This document shows positions 25,509 through 37,835 of a stretch of DNA of 64,000 nt, in pieces; the first letter of the stretch is position 1, and every line of letters begins with the position of its first letter. Under the pieces are notes generated by a model. That model did not search any database and had not been told where the DNA came from. It worked only from the letters and a program-made list of their open reading frames with translations. This DNA comes from Nautilus pompilius (Eukaryota; Mollusca; Cephalopoda; Nautilida; Nautilidae): positions 1,839,501 to 1,903,500 of the forward strand of contig JACATO010000120.1 in NCBI GenBank assembly GCA_018389105.1. Reading direction: 5' to 3'. A program made the position numbers and the translations under genes.

Positions 25509-27904
25509 CCCGGCCATCTTCACGCGGTGAGCAAATAGCCTCCTTCCTACAAAAAATTTATTTACAACAGATGTCGACATTTTATTAAACGAAATTCCGC
25601 CCTCAACCTACTTTTGGCGATCAATAAGCTATCTTGCGATGCCGGGCGACATTCTACATCGTAGGAGATCTAATTTTAAAATGTGCCGGAGATTATTAAA
25701 GATGAACCACCGGAGGAACTTCTTCTTGGTTCCCCTTAATCGCCATTACGTGTCGTCGGCCGGTGAGCCACCCTGACCTCTCTCCCGACCTAGCGTTGTT
25801 GTTTTTGTTTTTTTTTAATAAAAAGGGAGGTAAGCACTGCTTGCATCTTAGCTACCCCTCAAAAAAGAGCCTGACCGTACGTACGTGACTTTTTCGTTAC
25901 CCGGGGCGAATACCTCACGCCTTTCCCTCCGTCTAGCTCCTCAGACCTCGAAAGTCGGGAGAGGATTCCCCCCAAGAAGGAGGTCCCCGTTCAAAGACGA
26001 TACAGGTGTTACGTTAGACCGAGAACTTGACAGGTCTATCACCTAGGTGTCTAATTATTGTTTATTTCTTGAACCACCGCAGAACTAACGCAAGTCGCGT
26101 GGTGCTTGGAATTCCTGACGACGTATATCGCTCATATCTGTTTGGAAATACGAAAAATCACTCGGCTTTAATGTTTAAGAAAGAAGTCAGTAATCGGCAG
26201 TTACAACTCAGCTCACGTTCTTAGGAGTATATCTTCTTTGGTCCTCTCATAAAATTAAACAGATCGATCGCGAATTCCCACCACCCGAAGTTACATCGGC
26301 GGCTGCTGGAGTTGTCTGTCTGCAATAACCCACTCGAATCAGCCCCGGTCCCCGATCAGACCGGCAGACAGACGCAAAGCCCTTCGAGCCTTCGGAGCAA
26401 CGACAAGATCCGCCTTATCGCTCAGCAACGTCGCGATGGCCCAGGGAGTTAATACGGCGGAGGCTGGTAGCTGGACTATCGGGAAGATGCCATAGAGTTG
26501 AAAAAAAAGAAAGAAAGAAAAGGCTCTTTGTACGTCTAGAATCTTTTATGGCTGAGCTGTTGATGCATTGATAGGTAATAATGCTTGATCAGCAGTGTAG
26601 AAGGCTTCTGCGATTAGACCACTGTAGCAGAACTTGGTTTGTTTTCTTCTTCCCACGACGAGTTGCGCACGTCTTCGGTTTCCGTCAGTCAAAGGCCTGC
26701 CACCGCAGCTAAACGTCTCTCTGCGCCTCGAGGGACGCGATCGGCTACCGTCTTGGAGGGTATCCACTATGATGCTTCCAGGAAGTCTCAGCAAGATCTT
26801 CCAGCCTTTTCATAAACCTGCTGAACTGCATAAATTATAAGTATAGGCTTAGCGATCTAATTACAACGGCAAGTGGAAACGTATCTACCAATAAGCAGCG
26901 GAACAGGACGGAAACTTCGTGTCTCTCTGATTTTTCCAATCTTAAGGGCAAACAATCGGCGTCTGGAAAAACTACCCTAACCTTAGTACCCTGCTGCGAG
27001 CAGACTGACCCCCGCCTCGCTGCCATCGCCCACTTTCACTCGCAATATACGCTCACGAATTTTGTCAACCCAAATAAATTTGAGAAGATGAGGAGTCTGA
27101 GTTACGGATACATTTGTAAATCAATTCTTTGGCAATAAAGAGTGCATCGACCCTGTAAAGCACCAATACTGTCCCTAACATTTCGAGTTGAGCTTCTAAC
27201 TATTTCTATTGTTTGTTGTTTGTTTTTTTAAAATCTGAATCTTCAGAAGAGACGATGATAAAGATAAAGTGCTAAGAGTACGCAGAATGATGTACATGTT
27301 ACCTGCTCGGAATTCGTGAGCGAGGCCGTGTGGTCTTAATCTAATCAACTCCAGGTAATTTAAACAAATATCGTCAAATCTAACTTCAAAGGTTGTTTAC
27401 ATAAAATCATGACAAATTCTAAATTAAATTTTAGCAATGTTTTTTTTTTCCAATTTCATTGCTAAAATAAACTTCATTAACTGTAACCCTTTCACGGAAT
27501 TTGGATTATATATATTTATGGAGTAAGAGATGTGCGTGCTTAACACTATTGCTAAGCGAAGTCAGGTGCGTCTTTTAAGTATGCACCATTTGTTACTTTG
27601 ACCAAACCTTAATATAGCTTCTGCGATTTTCAATCGATTACTGGAATAGAACAACAGTGAAATAAGCGGGCGATTTCTTAATGTGAAGTGGAGAAGCCTA
27701 GACTGACTCTTTAGAATCTCGGAGTTCTTAGCGCGGGAATGGTAAACTCAGTTACACCCCCTGGTTTCTACAGATGATGGTCCACTGATCGGGGCCATGT
27801 CTGGAACCACGTGTTTTTCTCGTAGAAGGAAACCTCGTTACGTTCTGAGCTTTAAATGGACTAACTGATGGATTCTTGCTGTTGTTGTTGTTCGAGACGT
27901 GCAA
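25509..27904. other. Non-coding, possible old repeats
   Basis: No gene recognised. 25,750-26,000 contains CAGACCTCGAAAGTC, similar to TTAGACCTCGAAGTC near 28.23 kb in a SINE tail, so a decayed SINE relative may lie here. 26,240-26,480 is GC-rich and unassigned. Confidence 0.35.
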
Positions 27905-28275
27905 CTATAAAGTTCGGCAATGAGGTCGTTCACGGGAAGGCCACTGAACGGCTGAGGTTGAAAGTTCGAGTTCGAATTCCAGTCGGGACCCGCTCGGTTC
28001 GGTGAATCTCCCTAACCCGGTTTCTTCTTGCTCTTCTTCACGTTGGGGGGGGGGCTTTCTCAGAGGTTTCCTCCAACATCTAAAAAACAAAAAATTAAAA
28101 GAGCTTTGGTGGGAATCATGTGGCGGAGATTCTGCGTGTGATTCTCCACTGACGTACACATCGAACTCCGACCTCACCTGGCCAGGCTGATCGCATCTTC
28201 CCCTCTTGAAAGATCGCTGCCCTTAGACCTCGAAGTCAGGACGGGTTTCTGCAAAAACAAAAAAAAAACCATACA
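27905..28275 (+). mobile_element. tRNA-derived SINE, mollusc-type tail wording
   Basis: A tRNA-like head holds a B-box-like word (GTTCGAATTCC near 27,972). It is followed by a pyrimidine-rich domain with TTGCTCTTCTTCAC and TTTCTCAGAGGTTTCCTCC, and an A-rich end (CAAAAACAAAAAAAAAACC, to about 28,270). The word TTGCTCTTCTTC also occurs in a second candidate at 63,770-64,000. The pyrimidine-rich wording resembles common mollusc SINEs; that comparison is from memory and was not searched. Boundaries are approximate. Confidence 0.5.
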
Positions 28276-28718
28276 GTTTTTAAAACTGCTCAGGCGACGG
28301 TGTTTGTTTAGTAATAAATAAACAGACCAGAGATAACCTGTGGCCATTTACATGCAAGAAGTCAATTGCAGGTAAGTCTGATACAGAAGACGAGGACAAC
28401 CAGCCCAGGGTTGTTGAGTGCTTTCCGTATTTTGGCCATTGAAGCGAAGCGAAAAGACTTTGATGCGATATCTGGTGGGTGGGTTAGGAGTCAGAATAGA
28501 AATTATTATAGAAAAACAAACAAACACATTCAATGTTTATTTTAATCAGGAAATTACTGTAGCTATGTAAGTTTCAAGTTTAATGTTTGAAACCAACCGA
28601 AGAATTTGTTTTCTACGCTCTCTTTCGAAACGTGGGACAGGTTGAAACAGTTTACTATAATGTATTAGAGAGACGGAATATATTAAAGTAAATAAACCAG
28701 GTGTTGAAAATGTACTGG
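28276..28718. other. Non-coding, AT-rich
   Basis: Nothing recognisable. Confidence 0.45.
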
Positions 28719-28895
<177 letters not shown>

Positions 28896-29170
28896 AGCTC
28901 TTGAGAGAGAGAGAGCGCTCCGCGAGCGAGAGAGCGAGAGAGCTCGCTCTCGAGCTTGGCTAGAGAGCTCGAGAGCTCTGAGCGGCGCGCTCTCTCTCGA
29001 GAGCGCGCGCTCGCGCGAGCATCTCGCTCGCGCGCGCGAGCTCGAGCTCAGCGCGCTCGCGCGCGCGCGAGCGCTGCCGAGCGCGCTCTCTCGCTCTCGC
29101 TCGCCGAGCGAGCTCTCTAGGCTTAGAGCTCTCGCCGCGAAGCCGCTCTCTCGCGAGCTCGGCGCGCCCA
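28896..29170. repeat. CpG-dense palindromic GAGCTC/GCGCGC block
   Basis: Directly after the GA repeat, about 275 bases are built from mixed GAGA, CTCT and CGCG words, with frequent self-complementary sites (GAGCTC, CTCGAG, GCGCGC, GAGCGCGCTC). It has very high CpG and strong hairpin and Z-DNA potential. Normal sequence resumes at about 29,171. It may be a real inverted-repeat satellite or a consensus artefact of a long microsatellite. Confidence 0.85.
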
Positions 29171-30316
29171 GCGCGGTATCCTCAGAAATGGCTGCTTTTA
29201 TATTCGTTCTCACTGGTCATGCGAACCGAAAGAAAGAAGGACCAAGTTTGAGGTTGGTTTTTATTTATAATTTGAAGAAAGATGGATTTTTTAGTGCATT
29301 TTTATGCTATTTTTTTCACTGATAAATGTACTAACGTTCTAAATATGACCCATAAGTGAATAAACCGTTCCTTCAATTAACCCTGCAGAATTCCCGTTAA
29401 ACTACAGATGGCAAGATATCACCGACAGGCTGGTCATCTCCTCATCACGTGGGCCATTATGTAATGGTGGATGTTCGACCATGATGGATTCTCTCGATGA
29501 ACAAGATCGGTTAATAGATAACCCACATTATGGGAGCGATCAGTAAATAAATTGGTATGGGCGGCCTGAGAGAAAAGTTAACTGACCGTGTGTCGGTTAA
29601 CTTTCGCTTTAGAAGACAGGATGACATATATTTCAATACTTTTCTTAGGTGGATAATTACATGAAAAATGTTCGCTCATTCCGGATCTTCGGCTAATACA
29701 AACCCAAAGCGAAATAGAATTCTCCCATTTTTTAAAAAAACTTTTACCTATTAGAGTATAAATTGAAAGTAAAAACCGCTAAAGTTACCCGCTTGAAAAA
29801 AGAAACAGTTTTCCTAGATAATAATGAAATTATTTTTTGATGTGAGCAATAATAGAATTTTTTTCAATAATTATACATTAGTGGAGCGATTATCCGGCTT
29901 ATTTGATAACGATTAAGGATACAAAAGATATTTTCAACAAATTTGTTGTAATGTCTTCCTAAATTGGATCTAAGAAGCCCATTACACTAGATATTTCCAC
30001 CTAATTCAGCCTTATTAAAAGTCTTTCCAGGTTTTCTCTAAGAAAATTACCTGCAGTCAGCTGATTGGTCGATTTTAGCCGATCAAGGAAATGAACATAA
30101 CCTCGGCACTAGCGGGAAGCAGGCTGGCTCTTGATCACGCACAAAGGCAAAAAAGGGGAAGTTTGCACATTTAGTTCATAGAAGCGAACACGAATTCTCG
30201 TTGTTTTTGTTGTTATTCACACTGAAGATCGACATTAAATATGAAGGACAGGATTGTTGTTGTTGTTTAATGCGGTCGTTAGATTTCTTGTCAGGACTGC
30301 TAGCAGGTCAAATATA
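29171..30316. other. Non-coding, AT-rich
   Basis: Unique AT-rich sequence; no gene recognised. The Tc1-type element is inserted at a TA at its right edge. Confidence 0.45.
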
Positions 30317-31863
30317 CAGGTGCATCTCAAAAAATTAGAATATCATGGAAGAGTTCGTTTTGTTTCCGTAATTTAATTCAAACAGTGAAACTTTCATATA
30401 TTCTAGATTCATTACACAGAGTGAAATATTTCAAGCCTTTTTTTTTTGTTTTAATTTTGATGATTATGGCTTACAGCTCATGAAAATCAAAAGTCCACTA
30501 TCTCAAAATATTAGAATATTTCATAAGATCAATAAAAAAAAAGGATTTATAATATAGAAATGTCGAACTTCTGAAAAGTATGTTCATTTATGCACTCAAT
30601 ACTTGGTCGGGGCTCCTTTGCACGAATCACTGCATCAATGCGGTGTGGCATGGAGGCGATCAGCCTGTGGCACTGCTGAGGTGTTATGGAAGCCCAGGTT
30701 GCTTTGATAGCGGCCTTCAGCTCGTCTGTATTGTTGGGTTTGGTGTCTCTCATCTTCCTCTTGATAATAACCCATAGATTCGCTATGGGGTTCAGGTCAG
30801 GCGAGTTGGCTGGCCAATCAAGCACAGTAATACCATGGTCAGCAAACCAGTTGCTAGTAGTTTTGGCACTGTGGGCAGGTGCCAAGTCCTGCTGGAAAAG
30901 GAAATCAGCATCTCCATAAAGCTTGTCAGCAGACGGAAGCATGAAGTGCTCTAAAATCTCCTGGTAGACGGCTGCGTTGACTTTGGACTTGATAAAACAC
31001 AGTGGACCAACACCAGCAGATGACATGGCACCCCAAATCATCACTGACTGTGGAAACTTCACACTGGACTTCAAGCAACTTGGATTCTGTGCCTCTCCAC
31101 TCTTCTCCAGACTGTGGGACCTTGATTTCCAAATGAAATGCAAAATTTACTTTCATCTGAAAAGAGGACTTTGGACCACTGAGCAACGGTCCAGTTCTTT
31201 TTCTCCTTAGCCCAGGTAAGACGCTTCTGACGTTGTCTCTGGTTCAGGAATGGCTTGACACTAGGAATGCGACACTTGTAGCCCATTTCCTGGACACGTC
31301 TGTGCATGGTGGCTCTTGATGCACTGACTCCAATCTCAGTCCACTCCTTGTGAAGTTCCCCCAAGATCTTGAATCAGCTTTGATTGACAATTCTCTCAAG
31401 GCTGCGGTCATCCCTGTTGCTTGTGCATCTTTTCCTACCACACTTTTCCCTTCCAGTCAACTTTCCATGAATATGCTTTGATACAGCCCTTTCAGCAATG
31501 ACCTTCTGTGGCTTACCCTCCTTGTGGAGGGTGTCAGTGAGTGTTTTCTGGACAACTGTCAAGTCAGCAGTCTTCCCCATGATTGTGGTTGTGTGTACTG
31601 AACCAGACTGAGAGATTCATGGTATTTATACTGCATAAATAGTGATTTACTCAAACTCGAAATGGAATATTCTAATATTTGGAGATACGTTTTTCTATTT
31701 TTTTAAGCTGTAGGCCGTAATTATCAAAATTAAAATGAAAAAATGCTTGAAACATCTCAGTTTACATGTAATGAGTCTAGAATATATACAATTTTCACTT
31801 TCTGAAATAACTGACAAAAAATATTGAACTCTTCCACGATATTCTAATTTTTTGAGACCTGTG
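30317..31863 (-). mobile_element. Tc1-type DNA transposon, near full length, inactive
   Basis: A 1.55-kb element flanked by TA dinucleotides (30,315-30,316 and 31,864-31,865), the target duplication expected for Tc1/mariner. The outer ends are inverted repeats sharing CTCAAAAAATTAGAATATC, followed by a near-match GGAAGAGTTC. The left end begins CAGGTGCAT and the right end CACAGGT, so the outermost bases have diverged or been trimmed. A single minus-strand transposase gene (30,547-31,580) lies inside and is broken. The spacing and intact ends suggest an autonomous ancestor and a fairly young insertion. A trans-acting transposase might still mobilise it, but nothing here shows that. Confidence 0.93.
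30547..31580 (-). pseudogene. Tc1-type transposase pseudogene (DD34E family)
   Basis: The reading begins MGKTADLTVVQ at 31,580 (minus) and runs through the N-terminal helix-turn-helix DNA-binding region into the RNase H-like catalytic domain. Visible landmarks are LFSDESKF (first catalytic Asp), QQDLAPAHSA (second Asp) and SPDLNPIANLW. The usual last motif is PIENLW, so the third catalytic residue, 34 residues after the second, is Ala (codon GCG) instead of Glu (GAG). An in-frame TGA lies at 31,371-31,373, and a one-base deletion near 31,101-31,108 shifts the frame just after GPTVW. The C-terminal part (30,547-31,143) is open to its natural end. The protein would cut and paste the element by its terminal repeats, but three independent lesions make this copy dead. 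Confidence 0.93.
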
Positions 31864-31865
31864 TA

Positions 31866-32170
31866 AAAGACAAACTTTTAGGATAGATCGATACGGCTCA
31901 GATTTAGGGGTCGGGTCTTACATGAGTGATATTTTCGAGGGGTTGAAACGGGTTACTACTGTGTTTGGGGTTCACAAAACATGGAGCGGAGACCAAAATA
32001 AAATCCGGTGTGATTTCCATTTCAAAAATGGCAACAACAACAACAACAAAATGGATTCATTATAAGAGCACGAGAAATGAAAGGGGTTATTAGTGCTAAA
32101 TGCGCATTAAAAACCATAGAAACCACTTTTGGCATCGTCTGAAGCGCCGAACAACAGCATCGTAATCAGC
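31866..32170. other. Non-coding spacer
   Basis: Short unique AT-rich sequence between two transposon remnants, with a small CAA run near 32,033-32,048. Confidence 0.45.
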
Positions 32171-33075
32171 CATGGTTTTATCCAGTGGCCGTCATTCCAC
32201 AAATAACGTTCTTCTGCACCACCGGAAGCCTTTCCTTTGAGCTCCCGAATTCCGGCAATGGTTTAACGACAGCACCGCTGAAGTTGCCTCCCTTGGTGTA
32301 CGTTTCCTTTCCCTCTAACGGTCCACTTGCTCCCCTTTTTTCTTATGCTTGCAGTCAAACTTTAGTGACGACCTCTCCCACTGGATGAGATTTAAACCTG
32401 TCCCTGATGACTAGACTATTTTCATTTCGTAATCCTCCAGGCCCTTAAATCCCTAACCCTTTTTCAGTCGTTTTCATCCTTTTTTTGTGTGTGTGAACGT
32501 GGGCAACTACAGCTTTTCTTGAAATTTCTCCTCGATAGCCCCCTCCTTTTCCCGTTTATACCTGAGCGCCACCTTGAACGGTGTCTTCTCGGCGGCCCGG
32601 TCGTCTTACCGGAAGCAGACTCTTCGTCAGTCCTACTGGCTGTTAATAACAGAAGCAGCGGAATTCTGTGATCATGTCACCAAGTTCAGCTGGTAAACCC
32701 TGTGAAATCTTGGTCTGCGACGTACGAAGTCGCGCCTCTTCCTGACCCCGGTAAAACCATCCAGCGCTGGCCTTGACATTTGCGATGTCGTTTTTTTTTT
32801 TGTTGTTGTTGTTGCTTTTTTTTCCAGAACGTAGAGTCGGATGTCTCCGAGGGAAACGATATGTTTCTCCTTTCGGTGGCCGGTGACCCATTCTGCAATT
32901 TTCTTCACTAACAGTGGTCACTTGCTTGGTTTTTCCCCTGATAGCACTTGTACTTTTTGGCATCTTTAACGTTTTTAGAAATTTGTCTCCAATTTCTCGC
33001 CATCTTCTCCAACATATTGAACTCTTTCTCGATGCCGCAGCTATTATTCTCTCTGCAAACGCTACAACTTCCATC
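32170..33075 (-). pseudogene. Probable pogo-like (Tigger/CENP-B class) transposase remnant
   Basis: Minus-strand frames around 32,670-32,900 carry a run resembling the CENP-B-type second helix-turn-helix of pogo transposases. It reads KIAEWVTGHRKEKHIVSLGD-IR, then, after an A-rich slip near 32,795-32,825, KASAGWF, RRRP/T-I-SQ and LPAEL, in the order expected for pogo-like proteins (GWF...LRR-T..Q.LP..L). Upstream a segment reads LKMPKSTS, as in a psq-type helix. Several frameshifts and stops separate these pieces. Downstream, toward 32,170, only faint traces of the DDE domain can be guessed, and no terminal repeats were found. Other decayed CENPB-like genes or chance are possible. Confidence 0.42.
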
Positions 33076-33730
33076 TTGAGCTACGCAGTGTATTCTTATT
33101 CTTTACTGAAGGCATTGTGACAGATTATGTGGTTTTTCTGAATTTTAGAGGTATTTTTACTAAGTGTAGCTAATAACACTGGTTTGTCACTTGATAGATT
33201 ATAGATGGCGCTGCCATCCACCCAACTTCAGGAGACACTAAAATGAGACAAGAATTTGATGAGTTTTATTTTCCCTTGACAGCTTAGCATCATGGAAAAC
33301 GTTTTTAGGATTGTACTTGGATTTTGAAGGTATTAGGCTACTAACCTTGAAAAACTGAGATCGACTTTAACATGAGGTGTATGAAAAATTAACATCAGAG
33401 TCTTAGCTGGTGAGAGCTAGTTCATGCGACAGATTGCAGCCTGACTCCATGTTTCAGAAAAGGCTGCGTGTAAGAGTCTGAAGAAGATGCGCGGACCTGG
33501 TACCGTTTGAAAATAAACGTAATTGAAAGAATAATGTCCAAGCTCGCCAAAAGGTGATGTTTAGGATTTTAGGGTATGTTCTCTTCGTGATAGGCGACGA
33601 GGAAGCAGAGATCTGGCTACAGGTAGGGGTTTCAATGTCTCTTCTAGAAGAGAAAGGTAAACATTAACGCGAAAGTGGTGAAAAACTACCTGGAACGTTA
33701 AAAGGCTGATGGAACACACACAAGAAGATG
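33076..33730. other. Non-coding, no gene recognised
   Basis: Mixed AT-rich sequence; no clear feature. Confidence 0.4.
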
Positions 33731-33734
33731 TTTT

Positions 33735-33940
33735 TGGCTGCATAAAGTCCTGATATGAACATCACTGAGGCTCCATCTGATTATCTGACGGATGGGAAAG
33801 TCAGATAGCAACCAAACACCTTTGATGCATTGTAGTAAGTGCTTCAGGATACTGGGAACAGCATTCCGCAGTCATACATTAACGACCTGTATGGACTACG
33901 AATACAAGTTGCCATGCTCTATATAAAGCAAAGAGATTAT
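33735..33940 (+). mobile_element. Tc1-like transposase 3' fragment (copy 2)
   Basis: Plus-strand reading gives SPDMN, as in the conserved SPDLNPIE motif, then a degenerate stretch with DALQ, LQDTGNSIPQSYIND and LYIKQRDY. This matches the order of the Tc1 C-terminus (SPDLNPIE..W..L...VR....L...LQ..W..IP...I..L). Stops interrupt it at least twice. The last 100 bases align with 5,438-5,535. It is on the opposite strand from the 30.3-kb Tc1 element, and its protein wording differs, so it is a separate, older family. Confidence 0.55.
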
Positions 33941-36385
33941 ATGCAAATTATTAATGTACTGTGCAGCTTATTCGTCTTGTTTTTGTATATTTTCTGTAAT
34001 AATTGATTGTATATATATTATATACGTTTCGCTGTTGAAATTATTCATGATTTGTGCATCAATACTATATATAGATAAATACGGACCAAACGGCCAAAGT
34101 TTAAATTTGTCTCCGCCGGACTGGCTCCATGCCAGGCCAACGTTCTGTTGTAAGTTTGGCCGGGTTTCACAGGCAATCATGATGGTAGTGAGTGTAAAAG
34201 GAGTTGTAGGAGATTGGTGGAAGGTCTTCTTAGCTCTCTTGAAAATCCCGGCGTCGCTTTATTTCTGATCCTTCAAAGAAAATTGCTGTCGCGAGTTCGT
34301 TTTCCCTCGAGCTTAATCCGCTCTTATTTTAAATAGTTCCTAGACCGAGCAGCCACGTACATTAGTGGTGAATCAATTCTCACTGCTGTCCGTAAAAGCG
34401 GAAAGGCAATTTGGAACGAAACGGCTGAGAGAATCCAAATATAGCGACAAGTATTGGACCTATAATCTCGTGCCATTTAATCAATATCTAATATACGTAA
34501 ATATACGCGAGCAATATAGATTTTTTAAAAACGTTCAATGTATACTGGAATAAAATGATCTTAAAGGAATGCATATTTGATTTCCAGTTAAAATAATAGC
34601 TGCCAATCCTTTCTATCCACAAGACGCCTAAAACATTCTTCTTTTATCCCAACATTACGATAATAGATCAATAGCAAGATTAGAGAAGACAACTTTTTCC
34701 TCCTAAAGAAAAACAAACAAAAAATTTTCTTTCCCTTTTTATTTATTCTTGTAATTTCACTTGTTTCGATTCTCCATTTCTCGCTCTTTTCCCAAGTCTG
34801 TTCTGATTTTTCTTGTACAGTATCTCAGCAGCTGCCGGCGGCCTTTATCTCTGTTGGATTATGAACTCCTATTCACCTCGGCTCGGAACGATCGTTTCTT
34901 AATCCGTTGTAGGCGCGGTCTTCAGAAGGCGATCAGCTGGTGTCCTTCGCGATTCGCTTCTTCTTCTTGCTCACTTTCAGCGGGATTGGAAATCCGAAGC
35001 AAGGAACCAGGATGGCAGAGAGCCGACCGTCCGGGCTACACCTAACAAGTCAGCTGTGCTTACCTGTCATCGCGTCTGCTTTCTGAAAAATTTATTATTC
35101 GCAATTTTCCTCTTCTTTAATTTTTAGTCTTAGGATTCAGTTTCAAGATAAAACCCAGCCATCTCACATTTTTGCAGCTGGTTTCCTCAGAAAACGGCCC
35201 GTACATTATTTGGAGTCCGCTAACTACACGGCAACCATCGACTGCAATTCGAACTTTCATTTTCAGCAGAGTAGGCGGGCATTAATTTTTTTTAATGCGC
35301 ACAACCCAGGACAAACGGCCAGTGGTGTGCTCAACTGCGTTGAAATCTGGTACCGTTCGTTTAGATTATAATTTCGGTGCATAAAAATCCTCATCTGTTA
35401 CCTTGCAGAACTGTTTCAAGTCTCACCCAGTCGTTCATCTCGCATACATTTTGAGTTTGCAGTTTCCAGAGATCTTTCTACCGTTCCATCTGACAGATAT
35501 TTCATTGTTTTAATCATCGAGGGAGGAAGAGATAATTTCCTTATTAGCAAAAAAGAAACCAGCAAGCATACACCTCCAATAATTGATAGACCACGATATT
35601 GTATTCACTGGTAACTATCTGATTTGCATAAGTAAAACAACCCTCTCAAATGATCTATAACGAATATATAAAGATATTCTTTGATCCAGTCTTCTCTACA
35701 TACGCAGCTAATCTTTTTATTTTATTTTCCTTTTGATTTCTAAAACTTATATCCTGTGTTTTGCTTTTTCTTGTCAGTTCAAAGATTTATGTTGTTCTGG
35801 AAAAGCAATCTAAATCCTATTTCTTTTTGAGAGAAATAAGACGTTCTCAATATTCTGATAAATACAGGCATGATGAAAGAAAAGAGTGAATCATGCATAC
35901 ATATATAATGTATATGTGTGCGTGTGTGTCCATATATTTTTTTCTTATATCCTGTGGGGATAGACAGACACTTAATCTAAAGTTGACGAGACAGTCTGGG
36001 CAGTACCAGATGCTAATACCAGCCTGCAATGTCATGGGCGCCCGTGGGTCATCTTGACATCAAAATTAAACTCTTGGTAATTTTGCGGTTCAGCATGGTC
36101 ACAAACTGTCCTAGTTGAAGATTTTCTTTTACAAAAAGTAATTCCGGTATCTTAACCGTTTTAGCTTTAAAACAATATTCGGCCACTTAGACGAGCAGAC
36201 TAATTATTATAATATTTTGGTTGCTGGTATTAGGACCCGGATTTCCTAATAGTCATTGTGGCATCATGAGACATTTCTCTAGTCGTGATTGATGTCATGT
36301 GATATAATAGTCTTCCTATACCACTTCTAATGGGCATATGCTGCCAGCAACGCCTTTCTACTTTTTAAATAAGAAAAAAAAAACC
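33941..36385. other. Non-coding, no gene recognised
   Basis: AT-rich sequence with several anonymous frames of 60-104 codons. No domain, transposon end or RNA gene was recognised. A short GT run lies at 35,915-35,930. Confidence 0.45.
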
Positions 36386-36959
<574 letters not shown>

Positions 36960-36980
36960 ACTAGAAATATAATTGAAATT

Positions 36981-36986
36981 TTTATT
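36981..36986 (-). terminator. AATAAA poly(A) signal, distal
   Basis: TTTATT on the plus strand gives AATAAA on the Tob strand, about 850 bases past the stop codon. It is the last canonical signal before the sequence loses its AT-rich UTR character. Confidence 0.45.
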
Positions 36987-37204
36987 ACAAACTTAAAAAT
37001 ATTTAACAATATAAACATTACAAGATGTACATATATCTATCGCTTTGATAACTTACAATAATTAATTAACGTACGAACGGCATATTGCACAAATCTTTAA
37101 AAAATGCCACAAGTTTATACGCACGGAGGGTCTGAAGCTTGGACGCTGAAAATACAAAACCACTGAGAACTATATATATATAAAATCTTATATATGTGTG
37201 TGTG

Positions 37205-37235
<31 letters not shown>

Positions 37236-37248
37236 GTTGTCATGGTTC

Positions 37249-37254
37249 TTTATT
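37249..37254 (-). terminator. AATAAA poly(A) signal, proximal
   Basis: A second AATAAA on the minus strand, about 580 bases after the Tob stop codon, which would give a shorter 3' UTR. It lies next to the TA/GT repeat. Which signal is used cannot be told from sequence. Confidence 0.4.
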
Positions 37255-37835
37255 TGAATATATATTAGCTTCACCTCTCGTTATACAAAATGATATAGCG
37301 TGCCCATCTTTCTTTGTTTTCTTTATATATATATCATAATAGTAATATAATAATAATAATAATAATATAATACGTAGAAAAGATAAATGACCTTTTTACC
37401 CAAAGTAAATAGGTGTAGAAAGAATACGAATATATATACTTTCTGCTTGCTGTACAATTTATAAGGAAACTAAATTATTTTAAATATTATCATTATTGTC
37501 AATATGATTATTATTTAATATTTCCCGGGGGTTTTAATAAGAAAATATTTCACCAAGTCTAATGTGAGTATGTCGCTGCAGTAAAGTCCACCATTGGCAA
37601 CAAAACATTGTTGTCTATTGGTGAATACTAATCACGCATGCGTTTGCATATGTAACCTGCCGAAAAAAAAAACAAAAACAAAATAAAAACAAAAAATGCA
37701 ACAAAAATAGAAATTATATCTATTAAAACACAGTACTTGTTGTGCTTCTTTTATATCCATCGGAGATTTCCGTCGGCATGCGATCAAGGGACATTACTCT
37801 TGTCGTTTTTTTTTTAAAGGAAGGATATGACGTAT

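Larger units (their letters stand above)
36960..37835 (-). other. Predicted 3' UTR of Tob
   Basis: About 870 bases of AT-rich sequence downstream of the Tob stop codon, running to the distal AATAAA signal. On the transcript strand there are several ATTTA words (seen as TAAAT on the plus strand, for example near 37,385, 37,410 and 37,470), compatible with AU-rich-element control that is usual for short-lived Tob mRNAs. A TA/GT repeat at about 37,170-37,236 includes TGTATATA, which matches the Pumilio consensus but lies in low-complexity sequence. The extent is inferred from the polyadenylation signals only. Confidence 0.55.
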
